A program made the position numbers and the translations under genes. This document shows positions 32,216 to 40,000 of a stretch of DNA of 47,914 nt, in pieces. The stretch's first letter is position 1. Each line of letters opens with the position of its first letter. The DNA is from Shewanella algicola. GTDB lineage: Bacteria; Pseudomonadota; Gammaproteobacteria; Enterobacterales; Shewanellaceae. Below the pieces are notes generated by a model, which was given only the letters and a program-made list of their open reading frames with translations, did no database searches and was not told the origin of the DNA. The stretch lies in NCBI RefSeq assembly GCF_014648035.1, contig NZ_BMQI01000039.1, forward strand, positions 1 to 47,914, given 5' to 3'.

Positions 32216-33391
32216 ATGCCACGCTTAACTAAACCTCATTATCTAACTTCTAAACCGGTTATTAAGCATTTGCGTAAAGTATGTTTATGGTCCGTCTTGA
32301 TAGTATCTGCGCCGCTCTACGCTACTCAAATAACGCCTTTACCCCAAGCCGTGAGCAATAACGCGGTCGCGATGGTGCACAGCGACGAACAAACATATTT
32401 ATTGAGCTTCATGGGCCTTGGTAAAGGCAAAGATTATCAAGATGTGCACAACTTGGCGTGGGCATTACCCATCAATAGCCCCGCAGCTCAATGGCAATCG
32501 ATAAAAGCGGTACCGCATGTCGCGCCACTTTCTGGTCGCTTAGCGGCTATTGCAGTAGGCATAAAAGAGCATGCATATGTATTTGGTGGGTATACCGTGG
32601 CTGAAAATCATGATGAAATAAGCACTGTAGACAACTATCAATACTCCATCAGTACCAACAGCTACCAGCGTATTGCCGATATGCCTGTTGCGGTTGATGA
32701 CACCACAGCAGCCACATATCAGCAACGTTATATTTATTTGTTTGGCGGTTGGCACAACGACGGCAATGTTAATTTAGTTCAAGTGTATGACACCCAAACC
32801 GACAGCTGGGCGCAAGCCAGCCCTATCCCTGCGCCAGCAGTATTTGGTCAAGCGGTTGGTCTTGTGGATAATCAATTGGTGTTGTGTGATGGCGTAAAAG
32901 TACAAGCCAATATCAATGCACGCCGAAGTTATAAAGCCTCACCAGTGTGTTTATTCGGCGAGATCAACTCTAATAACCACTTACGCATTGATTGGCAATT
33001 ATTGCCGCATTACTCAATTGCAAATCTACCCGTGGGGCAATCCGCAAGCCAGCCAAATGCAGCAACAGCGCATTATCGTATGGCTGCTACAGGTATTATG
33101 ACACCAAAAGGCGGCCAAATCGTCTTTTTAGGTGGCAGTGATAATCCCTATAACTATTCAGGTATTGGCTATAACGGTCAACCAAGTGAGCCCGGTAACT
33201 ATCAATACCGCTTCGACTTAGCGAGCAAGCAATGGCTTGCGCCACAGGCCTTATCGCAACCGAGTATGGATCATCGAGGCTTGCTGTGCTGGCAACATAC
33301 TTTATTGCGGGTTGGCGGCATGTTGTCGCAGCTACAGGTGAGCGATGAGATATTAAGTGTACCTCTCAACAACGATGAAACCTGCAGGTGA
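32216..33391 (+). CDS. Exported Kelch-repeat beta-propeller protein
   Basis: This encodes 391 residues with a signal sequence preceded by an unusually long basic N-region (hydrophobic core about 24-34, WSVLIVSAPLYA). Kelch blades are visible as repeated double-Gly and Tyr/Trp patterns: YVFGGYTV, YIYLFGGWHN with VQVYDTQTDSW, IVFLGGSDN and a final LRVGGML. The closest known architecture is that of sialate epimerase NanM and related periplasmic propellers. No sialic acid genes are adjacent, so the function is open. AGGA lies before the ATG. It is in the accessory patch between fis and yigB. Confidence 0.8.
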   Translation: MPRLTKPHYLTSKPVIKHLRKVCLWSVLIVSAPLYATQITPLPQAVSNNAVAMVHSDEQTYLLSFMGLGKGKDYQDVHNLAWALPINSPAAQWQSIKAVPHVAPLSGRLAAIAVGIKEHAYVFGGYTVAENHDEISTVDNYQYSISTNSYQRIADMPVAVDDTTAATYQQRYIYLFGGWHNDGNVNLVQVYDTQTDSWAQASPIPAPAVFGQAVGLVDNQLVLCDGVKVQANINARRSYKASPVCLFGEINSNNHLRIDWQLLPHYSIANLPVGQSASQPNAATAHYRMAATGIMTPKGGQIVFLGGSDNPYNYSGIGYNGQPSEPGNYQYRFDLASKQWLAPQALSQPSMDHRGLLCWQHTLLRVGGMLSQLQVSDEILSVPLNNDETCR

Positions 33392-33460
33392 TAAGGTATC
33401 AATTAGGCATAATAATGTGAGTTTGCTAACAACTTTAGGGTAATCATTTGAGTCAAATTT

Positions 33461-33483
33461 AAGGTGCGAATAAAATGCATGTC
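33461..33483 (+). promoter_or_regulatory. NsrR-like operator
   Basis: The 23-base sequence reads AAGGTGCGAAT then AAAATGCATGTC. It matches the NsrR palindrome (AAGATGCATTT-T-AAATGCATCTT, as I recall it) at 16 of 23 positions, with the right half best. It lies 25 bases before a YtfE-like gene, a typical NsrR target, and overlaps a possible -10 (TAAAAT). Confidence 0.55.
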
Positions 33484-33507
33484 ACTTAGTGTATCTTCGG
33501 AAAAGCC

Positions 33508-34029
33508 ATGTTAGCTGAATACGCGTTACCCGCATTGCAACAGTTGTCTTTGATCGATTTAATTGACCACATTGAAGCCACTCACCATCAATACATTCGT
33601 GATACCGCCCCATTGTTCGTCGAATACACCGAAAAAATGGTCCACGCCCATGGCAATGACCACAGTGAAATCAAACCCCTTGCACACGCCGTAAACCAAT
33701 TAATTGCCGAACTAATGCCACACCTAATGAAAGAAGAGCGGATATTATTTCCTGCAATTAGATCGTTAAGTTTAGGGCAACCTTCAACATGTTGTTTTGG
33801 TCATGTGGGAAACCCAATAAAAATGATGCAACATGAGCATGATAATGCCGAGCATATTCTGCAAACCATTAGGCAAATAACCAATAATTACACACCGCCA
33901 AAAGCTGCATGCAGCACCTGGAAAACGTGCTATCGCACTCTGGCAGAATTTGACACCGATTTACAAGAGCATATCAATGTTGAAGACACACTATTGTTTT
34001 CAAAAACGTTAGACTTACAATCATTGTAA
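33508..34029 (+). CDS. Hemerythrin-like di-iron protein (YtfE/RIC type, no N-terminal domain)
   Basis: This encodes 173 residues resembling the C-terminal di-iron domain of YtfE/ScdA/DnrN, which releases iron for repair of nitrosatively or oxidatively damaged Fe-S clusters. Candidate ligands align with those of E. coli YtfE: H26 or H27, H46, H72 and E76 (PHLMKEERILFP), H111 (MMQHEHDNAEH), H155 and E159 (QEHINVEDTLLF). The usual N-terminal ScdA_N domain of about 55 residues with its Cys-Cys-Gly-Gly motif is missing, and the upstream DNA does not encode it. The NsrR-like site upstream fits a nitric-oxide response. Confidence 0.82.
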   Translation: MLAEYALPALQQLSLIDLIDHIEATHHQYIRDTAPLFVEYTEKMVHAHGNDHSEIKPLAHAVNQLIAELMPHLMKEERILFPAIRSLSLGQPSTCCFGHVGNPIKMMQHEHDNAEHILQTIRQITNNYTPPKAACSTWKTCYRTLAEFDTDLQEHINVEDTLLFSKTLDLQSL

Positions 34030-34231
34030 TCAACCAGCGCAATAATTTTTATCGCTGCCTAACGGTTTATTGCTAAGCCTCGCCAGCCAGGAATTTCTTC
34101 CTTTTTTTAGCTATAGTTCTTATGGCCTACTGAATCTTTACTGGTTAAATTTTGTTCGAGTCAAAAACAACCTTGAAAGATCAGCAGGCCCTAAAGTGAC
34201 ATTATCTGTTTGCAAATTACATGGAGTCACT

Positions 34232-34756
34232 ATGTCGCCACATCATTACCCTACATTTGCGTTAGATGACATTGCTAACTTACAAGAATCTGCTCAAGTA
34301 GAATTTAAGTTAGCCGGCGGCCGTGATGGCAACGGCAAACTGCCTGAAGGCATGTGGGAAAGCTACAGTGCCTTTGCCAATACGTTAGGTGGCGAAATCA
34401 TTTTAGGAGTGAAAGAACATCAGGGGGAATTTACTATCGAGGGGATTGTTAATCCCATGCCAATGCTCAGTGAAATCTGGGCCATTTTAAATGGTCCTAA
34501 AAAAATCAGTCACAATATTTTAGCGCCAACAGATGTACAAATTATCGAAATCATGGCAAAAAAGCTGATCCGTATTCACGTTCCCAGTGTTGAGGTAAAA
34601 CTCAGGCCTATCTATATCGGCACCGACCCATACAGCGGGACATATTTTCGAGTTGGTGATGCGGACATGCACGCCAGTCGTGAACAAGTGGAGCAAATGA
34701 GCCTAAAGGCAGGCATTGAGCTAAGCCGCCGTACGGCAAAAGGACTTAAGCCCTAA
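34232..34756 (+). CDS. Stand-alone AlbA_2 (Schlafen-like) domain protein
   Basis: This encodes 174 residues from the ATG at 34232, which has GGAG five bases upstream; the frame extends 54 codons further without plausible protein character. The AlbA_2 signature is clear: LQESAQVEFKLAGG, then WESYSAFANTLGGEIILGVKE. Then come a strand-rich part (KKLIRIHVPSVEVKLRPIYI) and TYFRVGDADMHASREQVEQM. Most relatives are 400-500 residues with a C-terminal ATPase or winged-helix part; this one ends after the first domain. The domain is nucleic-acid-related, in regulators and some defence proteins. No partner gene is evident. Confidence 0.8.
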   Translation: MSPHHYPTFALDDIANLQESAQVEFKLAGGRDGNGKLPEGMWESYSAFANTLGGEIILGVKEHQGEFTIEGIVNPMPMLSEIWAILNGPKKISHNILAPTDVQIIEIMAKKLIRIHVPSVEVKLRPIYIGTDPYSGTYFRVGDADMHASREQVEQMSLKAGIELSRRTAKGLKP

Positions 34757-34816
34757 CCATACAATAGTTCAATGTACACGACCTATTGACCTTATGTCGT
34801 CGTTATTCAGCAATCG

Positions 34817-35557
34817 TTATAAAAACTCAAGCAGCAAATCTAACTGGTTTATTTCAACATGTGGTAATACAGTTTGGGCTTTTTTATGACGCTGTTGCAT
34901 GCATGGATTTAACCACATACTTTGACACCCTGCCATTTTAGCCCCTGCAATATCCGACGAGGGGTGATCGCCAATATGCAGCAATTGTGATGGTTCAATG
35001 GCAAGTTGTCGACATGCCAAGGTAAACATATCGCTGTGTGGTTTCATTTTAACTCCGTGACCTGGGTGCAATACAAATTGCATCACATCACTTAAGCCAA
35101 TGCGTTTGGAGTCGACATTGCCATTGGTGATACCAACTAATGGAAAGTGTTGCCCGAGTTTTTGCAACACCGCCAATACCTCAGGCGCGATGGTAAAGTC
35201 ACTACGATGGTGATGAAAACAATCCATGCCCATTTGTGCCCCTTGACTAGCTTGTGTTTCAGAATAACCAAATTGCAATAAGCCTTGATGCAGCATGGCA
35301 TATCGCGCAGCTGTAGTATCGTGAGCCAGCTCAGGACGCAACGTAAACAAATGATGTTTAAGCTGTTGCCACTGGACAGAATTCCACGATGAAGTGGCAG
35401 GGAAATGAGTGTTCATTAATGCAAATAACTGCTCACTTGCGTGGGTCACGTAAGGTAAATTGTTGTACAGCGTGTCATCTAAATCGAAACTAATGGCTTT
35501 AAAAGGTTGCAGGCGTTGATACTGGGTAATTGAAGCGGCTGGTTGCTGATATGTCAT
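34817..35557 (-). CDS. yigB: HAD-family phosphatase YigB
   Basis: This encodes 246 residues with HAD motifs SFDLDDTLYNN (nucleophile Asp), GITNGN (motif II), a MKPHSDMF lysine and HIGDHPSSDIAGAKMAG (motif IV). In E. coli YigB dephosphorylates 5-amino-6-(5-phosphoribitylamino)uracil in riboflavin synthesis and other substrates. It directly follows xerC with a one-base overlap (TAATG), the E. coli order dapF-yigA-xerC-yigB, which supports the name. Confidence 0.9.
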   Translation of the reverse strand: MTYQQPAASITQYQRLQPFKAISFDLDDTLYNNLPYVTHASEQLFALMNTHFPATSSWNSVQWQQLKHHLFTLRPELAHDTTAARYAMLHQGLLQFGYSETQASQGAQMGMDCFHHHRSDFTIAPEVLAVLQKLGQHFPLVGITNGNVDSKRIGLSDVMQFVLHPGHGVKMKPHSDMFTLACRQLAIEPSQLLHIGDHPSSDIAGAKMAGCQSMWLNPCMQQRHKKAQTVLPHVEINQLDLLLEFL

Positions 35558-36456
35558 TATTTTCCCCTGTCTTTTTTCGCTCTTGGATGCGCGCCGTCGT
35601 ATACTTTTGCGAGGTGTTGAAAGTCTAAACTGGTATAAATTTGTGTCGTCGATAAATTAGCGTGTCCGAGTAATTCTTGCACTGCGCGTAAATCTTGGCT
35701 TGATTCAAGCATATGGGTTGCAAACGAATGGCGCAACTTATGCGGATGAACTTTTACTGACATAGCCTGCTCTTGACCCCATTTGTTCATCCGCGCCTGA
35801 ATGCTCCGATGTGACAAACGTTTACCTTGAGTGCTAATAAACAGAGCGTCTCCAGCCTCAGCATGCGGCAATTGCTCACGACAACTTAGCCAGTGTTGAA
35901 TTGCCGCTAGCGCCATTTTACCAATCGGCACAATGCGTTGTTTACTGCCTTTACCCATCACCTTCACTTCAGCTTGATCAAAGTGAATGTCTGTACAATC
36001 TAAGTTTGCTAATTCAGCCAAACGTAAACCGCTGGAGTAAAACAATTCCATCATGGCTTTATCACGCAGACAAAGAGGATCGTCGCCCTCAATAGACAAT
36101 AAATGGTTGACTGAATCAACATCCATATTTTTGGGTAAAGGTTTGTTTTGTTTCGGGGCGCTAAGTGTTTGAGCAGGGTTTACTTTCACTACACCTTCGC
36201 GCAGTAAAAAATCAAAAAATTGCTTAATTGATGACAAACATAAAGACAAAGACCGCGGGCTTAACCCTTTGCGGTGCAACCCAGCGATAACTGACTGCAG
36301 TTGCTCGCGAGTCACAGCGACAAGTGCTACGTTGTCACCTAATTGGCTATCGACTCTGCGTAATTCGAACAAGTAATTACGTACAGTATAGGTCGATAAC
36401 TGCCGCTCTGAAGTCAGATATTGGCGATAGGTCTCTAGCCAGTTTATTTGCTTCAT
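35557..36456 (-). CDS. xerC: Site-specific tyrosine recombinase XerC
   Basis: XerC with XerD resolves chromosome dimers at dif. The protein has 299 residues from the ATG at 36456 ([10 protein letters not shown]), with GAGGG upstream; a TTG five codons earlier is possible. The catalytic set is complete: R145 (SSGLRLAEL), K169 (GKGSK), H239 and R242 (HPHKLRHSF), H265 (LLGHANL) and Y274 (TQIYTSLDF). Residue spacing is close to E. coli XerC. It sits 15 bases after the DUF484 gene in one operon. Confidence 0.97.
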   Translation of the reverse strand: MKQINWLETYRQYLTSERQLSTYTVRNYLFELRRVDSQLGDNVALVAVTREQLQSVIAGLHRKGLSPRSLSLCLSSIKQFFDFLLREGVVKVNPAQTLSAPKQNKPLPKNMDVDSVNHLLSIEGDDPLCLRDKAMMELFYSSGLRLAELANLDCTDIHFDQAEVKVMGKGSKQRIVPIGKMALAAIQHWLSCREQLPHAEAGDALFISTQGKRLSHRSIQARMNKWGQEQAMSVKVHPHKLRHSFATHMLESSQDLRAVQELLGHANLSTTQIYTSLDFQHLAKVYDGAHPRAKKDRGK

Positions 36457-36471
36457 TGGGCAGGCCCTCAA

Positions 36472-37224
36472 TTATAATTGCGGCAGTATATGGTCTAATA
36501 AATCGCGTAATTGGCTAAACAATAATGAGTCCATATCGGGGTGAAAGTGAGCGGGATCTTGACTGGCAATAGCAAAAATAACTTGGCCATTGTCGTCTGA
36601 CAATTTAGTTAATGCTACTGAGCCAATTTCACCACCAAATAATCGAGACGACTCTGATTGGGTTAAGCGGCCAAAATAATAACCTGCTTGCAAACGATGT
36701 CGCCAAATATTGGCTAATTCGCTGTCAATGTCATGCACGGTTATTAACCTAACATGGCTAAAACCAAACTCACCTTTTAAGCCTTCTGACAAAGCTTGGC
36801 GCAGCTCACCTAAGTCGTTACTGGCGAGTAATTTAAAAGACAACTCATTATTAAAGTTTAATATTCTTTCATTATGAGTGGCAATCTTCATCAGCGAAGT
36901 TATTTCTTCTTCTAACTCACTGACTCGTTGGCGTAGCAACTCTTGCCGACGTTCCACTAACGACACTGCACCACGCTCTGCATGTGGGATACGCATGGCC
37001 ACTAATAGCTCAGGGTAACGATTAAAAAAGTCTGGGTTATCGAGTAAATACTCGCGAATGAGCGCTTCATCAAAAGGAAGCTGTTGCATATTAGTAAGCA
37101 TTTCAGCGCCTAAATCATGGCCAATGGCATTGATATCTTTTGCCTGTGAACTGCTCACAGTATGCTGGTTGTCATCTGCCATGTCGGTAACTTCAGAGGC
37201 AATGTCTGAGGTAATGTCACTCAT
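36472..37224 (-). CDS. DUF484 protein (YigA family)
   Basis: This encodes 250 residues. A disordered acidic N-terminus (about 1-45) is followed by the family core [19 protein letters not shown] and [14 protein letters not shown], a coiled coil (about 90-120), and a GAF-like domain (about 125-250). The function is unknown; the family is nearly always between dapF and xerC, as here. Its start overlaps the dapF stop by four bases (ATGA). Confidence 0.92.
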   Translation of the reverse strand: MSDITSDIASEVTDMADDNQHTVSSSQAKDINAIGHDLGAEMLTNMQQLPFDEALIREYLLDNPDFFNRYPELLVAMRIPHAERGAVSLVERRQELLRQRVSELEEEITSLMKIATHNERILNFNNELSFKLLASNDLGELRQALSEGLKGEFGFSHVRLITVHDIDSELANIWRHRLQAGYYFGRLTQSESSRLFGGEIGSVALTKLSDDNGQVIFAIASQDPAHFHPDMDSLLFSQLRDLLDHILPQL

Positions 37225-38048
37225 AGTTGTATTTGTCCATCGTATACGTGTTCAGCTGGGCCGGTCATCCACAGTGGCTTGCCCTCGCCTTCCCAATTAA
37301 TGACTAAGCTGCCACCAGGTAAGTCGACTCTGACCTGCTTTGCTAATTTGTCTTGTAACTGCCCCACGGCGGCGGCGGCACATGCCCCCGTACCACACGC
37401 TAAGGTTTCGGCTGCACCGCGCTCGTATACTCGCAATTTAATGTGCCCCGGAGTAACAATTTGCATAAAGCCAACATTCACACCTTTTGGAAAGCGTTCA
37501 TGGCGGGTTAATTTGCTACCAATTTCGTCTACATTGACCTCTTGTACGTCATCAACTTGAAGCACACAATGTGGATTACCCATTGAAATCGCCCCACACA
37601 AATAGGTTTGCATTGGCGTTTGCAATAAATAGGTTTTTTCGCTTTTTTTGGCTTTAAACGGAATTTGGCTCGGCTCGATAATCGGCACGCCCATGTTAAC
37701 GGTCACATTGCCATCACGCTCAATACGAAGAGTAATTTTACCTGAGCTGGTACTCACGCTAATTTTATTCTTTTGTGTCAAGCCTTTGTTTCTAACAAAA
37801 CGCGCAAAACAGCGTGCACCATTACCACACTGTTCAACTTCGCTACCGTCGGCATTAAAGATACGATAATGAAAATCTAAATCTGGATCATAAGGCGGCT
37901 CAACCAATAATAATTGATCAAACCCAATTCCAAAATTTCGATTGGCAAGGCGTCGAATTTGCTCAGGCGAAAAAAACACATTTTGTGTTACGCCATCGAC
38001 AACCATAAAATCATTGCCTAGCCCATGCATCTTGGTGAAATGGATCAC
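37221..38048 (-). CDS. dapF: Diaminopimelate epimerase
   Basis: DapF converts LL- to meso-diaminopimelate for lysine and peptidoglycan. The start is taken as GTG at 38048, seven bases after AAGGA, giving [13 protein letters not shown] and 275 residues; the frame upstream of it lacks similarity. Both catalytic cysteines are present, in [13 protein letters not shown] and [13 protein letters not shown]. It follows lysA by 41 bases and is coupled to DUF484. Confidence 0.97.
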   Translation of the reverse strand: MIHFTKMHGLGNDFMVVDGVTQNVFFSPEQIRRLANRNFGIGFDQLLLVEPPYDPDLDFHYRIFNADGSEVEQCGNGARCFARFVRNKGLTQKNKISVSTSSGKITLRIERDGNVTVNMGVPIIEPSQIPFKAKKSEKTYLLQTPMQTYLCGAISMGNPHCVLQVDDVQEVNVDEIGSKLTRHERFPKGVNVGFMQIVTPGHIKLRVYERGAAETLACGTGACAAAAVGQLQDKLAKQVRVDLPGGSLVINWEGEGKPLWMTGPAEHVYDGQIQL

Positions 38049-38089
38049 TAAAGTTTCCTTATAAAACGTTATACCGACGATTATTTGAT

Positions 38090-39334
38090 TTACGGTAGCA
38101 GGTGCTCGCCCTGCCAAAGCTGTTCTATGGTTTCGCGTTCACGCACCACGACATCTTTATCACCATCAACCATCACTTCAGCCACTCGCGGACGTGAATT
38201 ATAGTTTGATGACATCACGAATCCATAAGCACCGCTCGAGCGGACGGCTAACAAATCGCCAGCTTTTATCGCTAACTGCCTGTCTTTACCTAAAAAGTCA
38301 CCCGTTTCGCATACTGGACCTACAATATCATAAGCACACGTAGCGGCATCAGTTTGTTGAACTGGAATAATATTTTGCCAAGCACTGTATAGCGATGGGC
38401 GGATAAGATCGTTCATTGCGCCGTCAACAATCGCAAAACGTTTGTCGCTGTTTTCTTTTAAAGACAGCACTTGGGTAACAAAAACACCTGCATTAGCTGC
38501 AATCGCACGTCCTGGTTCAAAAATTAATTTAAGTGGCCGACCACCTAAACGTTCGAGCAATGCGGCTGCATATGCATCTGGATGCGGCGGAGTTTCCCCA
38601 TTATAAGTCACCCCTAAGCCACCACCTACGTCAAAGTGCTCTATCACAATACCTTGGTTCGCTAAGCGGTCAATTAACGCCAGCATACGATCCATGGCGT
38701 CTAAAAATGGCTTAAGTTCAGTTAACTGTGAACCAATATGGCAATCTACCCCTTTAACATGCAAATGCGGAAGCGCTGCTGCGCGGGCAAAAACGGTATC
38801 TGCTTCATCCATCGCGATACCGAATTTGTTTTCTTTAAGCCCGGTAGAAATATAAGGATGGGTGCCCGCATCAACATCTGGGTTAATTCGCAATGACACC
38901 GGAGCTACTTTACCTAAGCGACCTGCAACTTCATTAAGCTGTTCAAGTTCTGCGCTGGACTCAACGTTAAAGCAATATATACCAACTTGCAGTGCTTGTT
39001 CCATTTCGGCGATGGTTTTTCCTACGCCAGAAAACACCACTTTTTGCGGGTCGCCACCCGCTTTAAGCACACGAGACAACTCACCACCAGAGACAATATC
39101 AAAGCCACTGCCTAAACGCGCAAGCACATTGAGTACCGCTAAATTTGAATTAGCCTTTACTGCGTAACAAATAAGATGAGGATGCTCGGCCACTGCATTA
39201 TTAAATGCATGCCAATGACGCTCTAAGGTTGCCCGCGAATAAATATATAGAGGCGTGCCATGCACTTTTGCCAGCTGTGCTACATCGCAGTCTTCTGCGA
39301 ACAAAGCATCGTCTTGATAAGAAAAGTAGTCCAA
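38090..39334 (-). CDS. lysA: Diaminopimelate decarboxylase
   Basis: LysA decarboxylates meso-diaminopimelate to lysine with PLP. The protein has 414 residues and a TTG start preceded by AAGGA at nine bases. The PLP lysine is K60 (CYAVKANSN); [19 protein letters not shown] and [10 protein letters not shown] complete the family signature. It lies downstream of lptM and upstream of dapF. E. coli has no lysA here, so the placement with dapF is a lineage feature that groups the last two lysine steps. Confidence 0.97.
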   Translation of the reverse strand: MDYFSYQDDALFAEDCDVAQLAKVHGTPLYIYSRATLERHWHAFNNAVAEHPHLICYAVKANSNLAVLNVLARLGSGFDIVSGGELSRVLKAGGDPQKVVFSGVGKTIAEMEQALQVGIYCFNVESSAELEQLNEVAGRLGKVAPVSLRINPDVDAGTHPYISTGLKENKFGIAMDEADTVFARAAALPHLHVKGVDCHIGSQLTELKPFLDAMDRMLALIDRLANQGIVIEHFDVGGGLGVTYNGETPPHPDAYAAALLERLGGRPLKLIFEPGRAIAANAGVFVTQVLSLKENSDKRFAIVDGAMNDLIRPSLYSAWQNIIPVQQTDAATCAYDIVGPVCETGDFLGKDRQLAIKAGDLLAVRSSGAYGFVMSSNYNSRPRVAEVMVDGDKDVVVRERETIEQLWQGEHLLP

Positions 39335-39354
39335 AATGCGGTTCCTTAAAAAAG

Positions 39355-39537
39355 CTATTCTTGTTGTGAAATTGAGGTTTGTTCGTCGGTTGCTAGCGTT
39401 TTATCAGCCACATTGGTACTGACAGGTTGCGAGGCAACTTTATTGTCCACTGGCTCGGGAGATTTGTATAAATCCCCTTTTTGACCACATGCGGTTACGA
39501 ATAGGCTAGCAAGCATAATAAATAAAAGCAGTCTCAT
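39355..39537 (-). CDS. lptM: LptM-like lipoprotein (YifL)
   Basis: This encodes 60 residues from the ATG at 39537; an ATG four codons upstream is also possible. The lipobox is FVTACGQKGDLYKSP; the Cys-Gly-x-Lys-Gly-x-Leu-Tyr pattern after it is the LptM hallmark. LptM stabilises the LptD-LptE outer-membrane LPS translocon in E. coli. The rest is a Ser/Thr/Gln-rich tail with no fold. It is the first gene of the lysA-dapF cluster and divergent from cyaY, as in E. coli. Confidence 0.88.
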   Translation of the reverse strand: MRLLLFIMLASLFVTACGQKGDLYKSPEPVDNKVASQPVSTNVADKTLATDEQTSISQQE

Positions 39538-39616
39538 TTTTCTCAACATCTGTGCATCTAATGAATAATGGCCTTATAATCGCATTCATAACGCAGAAAG
39601 CAAAGGATAGAAATGC

Positions 39617-39952
39617 ATGGCTATGACAGATACTGAGTTTCACCGGTTAGCAGATGAAATGTTTGGCGAGATTGACAACGCGGTTGAACGAGCAATTGAC
39701 GACCAAGATGCTGATGTTGATATTGATGCAAGCGGAAACGTGTTGCAATTGTCATTTGAAGATGGCTCGCAAATTGTAATTAACAAACAAGAGCCACTTC
39801 ATGAAATTTGGATCGCGACTAAGTTTGGTGGTTTTCATTTTAACTATAACGACGGTAAATGGCTTGATACACGTAACAGCTTAGAATTTATGCCTTTTGT
39901 AATTGATTCAATCAAAAAGCAAAGCGGTATAGTGTTAGACATTAAGGCTTAA
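39617..39952 (+). CDS. cyaY: Bacterial frataxin CyaY
   Basis: CyaY binds iron and modulates IscS-dependent Fe-S cluster assembly. The protein has 111 residues. An acidic first helix (about 15-35, [18 protein letters not shown]) and the conserved [18 protein letters not shown] sheet are clear. AAGGA lies nine bases before the chosen ATG; a second in-frame ATG follows two codons later. It is convergent with cyaA. Confidence 0.95.
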   Translation: MAMTDTEFHRLADEMFGEIDNAVERAIDDQDADVDIDASGNVLQLSFEDGSQIVINKQEPLHEIWIATKFGGFHFNYNDGKWLDTRNSLEFMPFVIDSIKKQSGIVLDIKA

Positions 39953-39968
39953 CGCACGCATCTTACCT

Positions 39969-40000
39969 AAATGGGGACGGTTAAAAAGCCGACCCCATTT
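39969..40000. terminator. Hairpin overlapping the cyaA stop
   Basis: AAATGGGG-A-CGG with CCG-A-CCCCATTT around an 8 nt loop forms a strong stem between convergent cyaY and cyaA. It covers the last six codons of cyaA. The T-runs are short, so it could terminate cyaY, block exonucleases, or be a repeat element. Confidence 0.45.

Noticed and set aside
31230..34816. A new defence or antiviral island
   Set aside because: Only one gene (AlbA_2) is even loosely defence-related; no nuclease, integrase, effector or paired genes are present.
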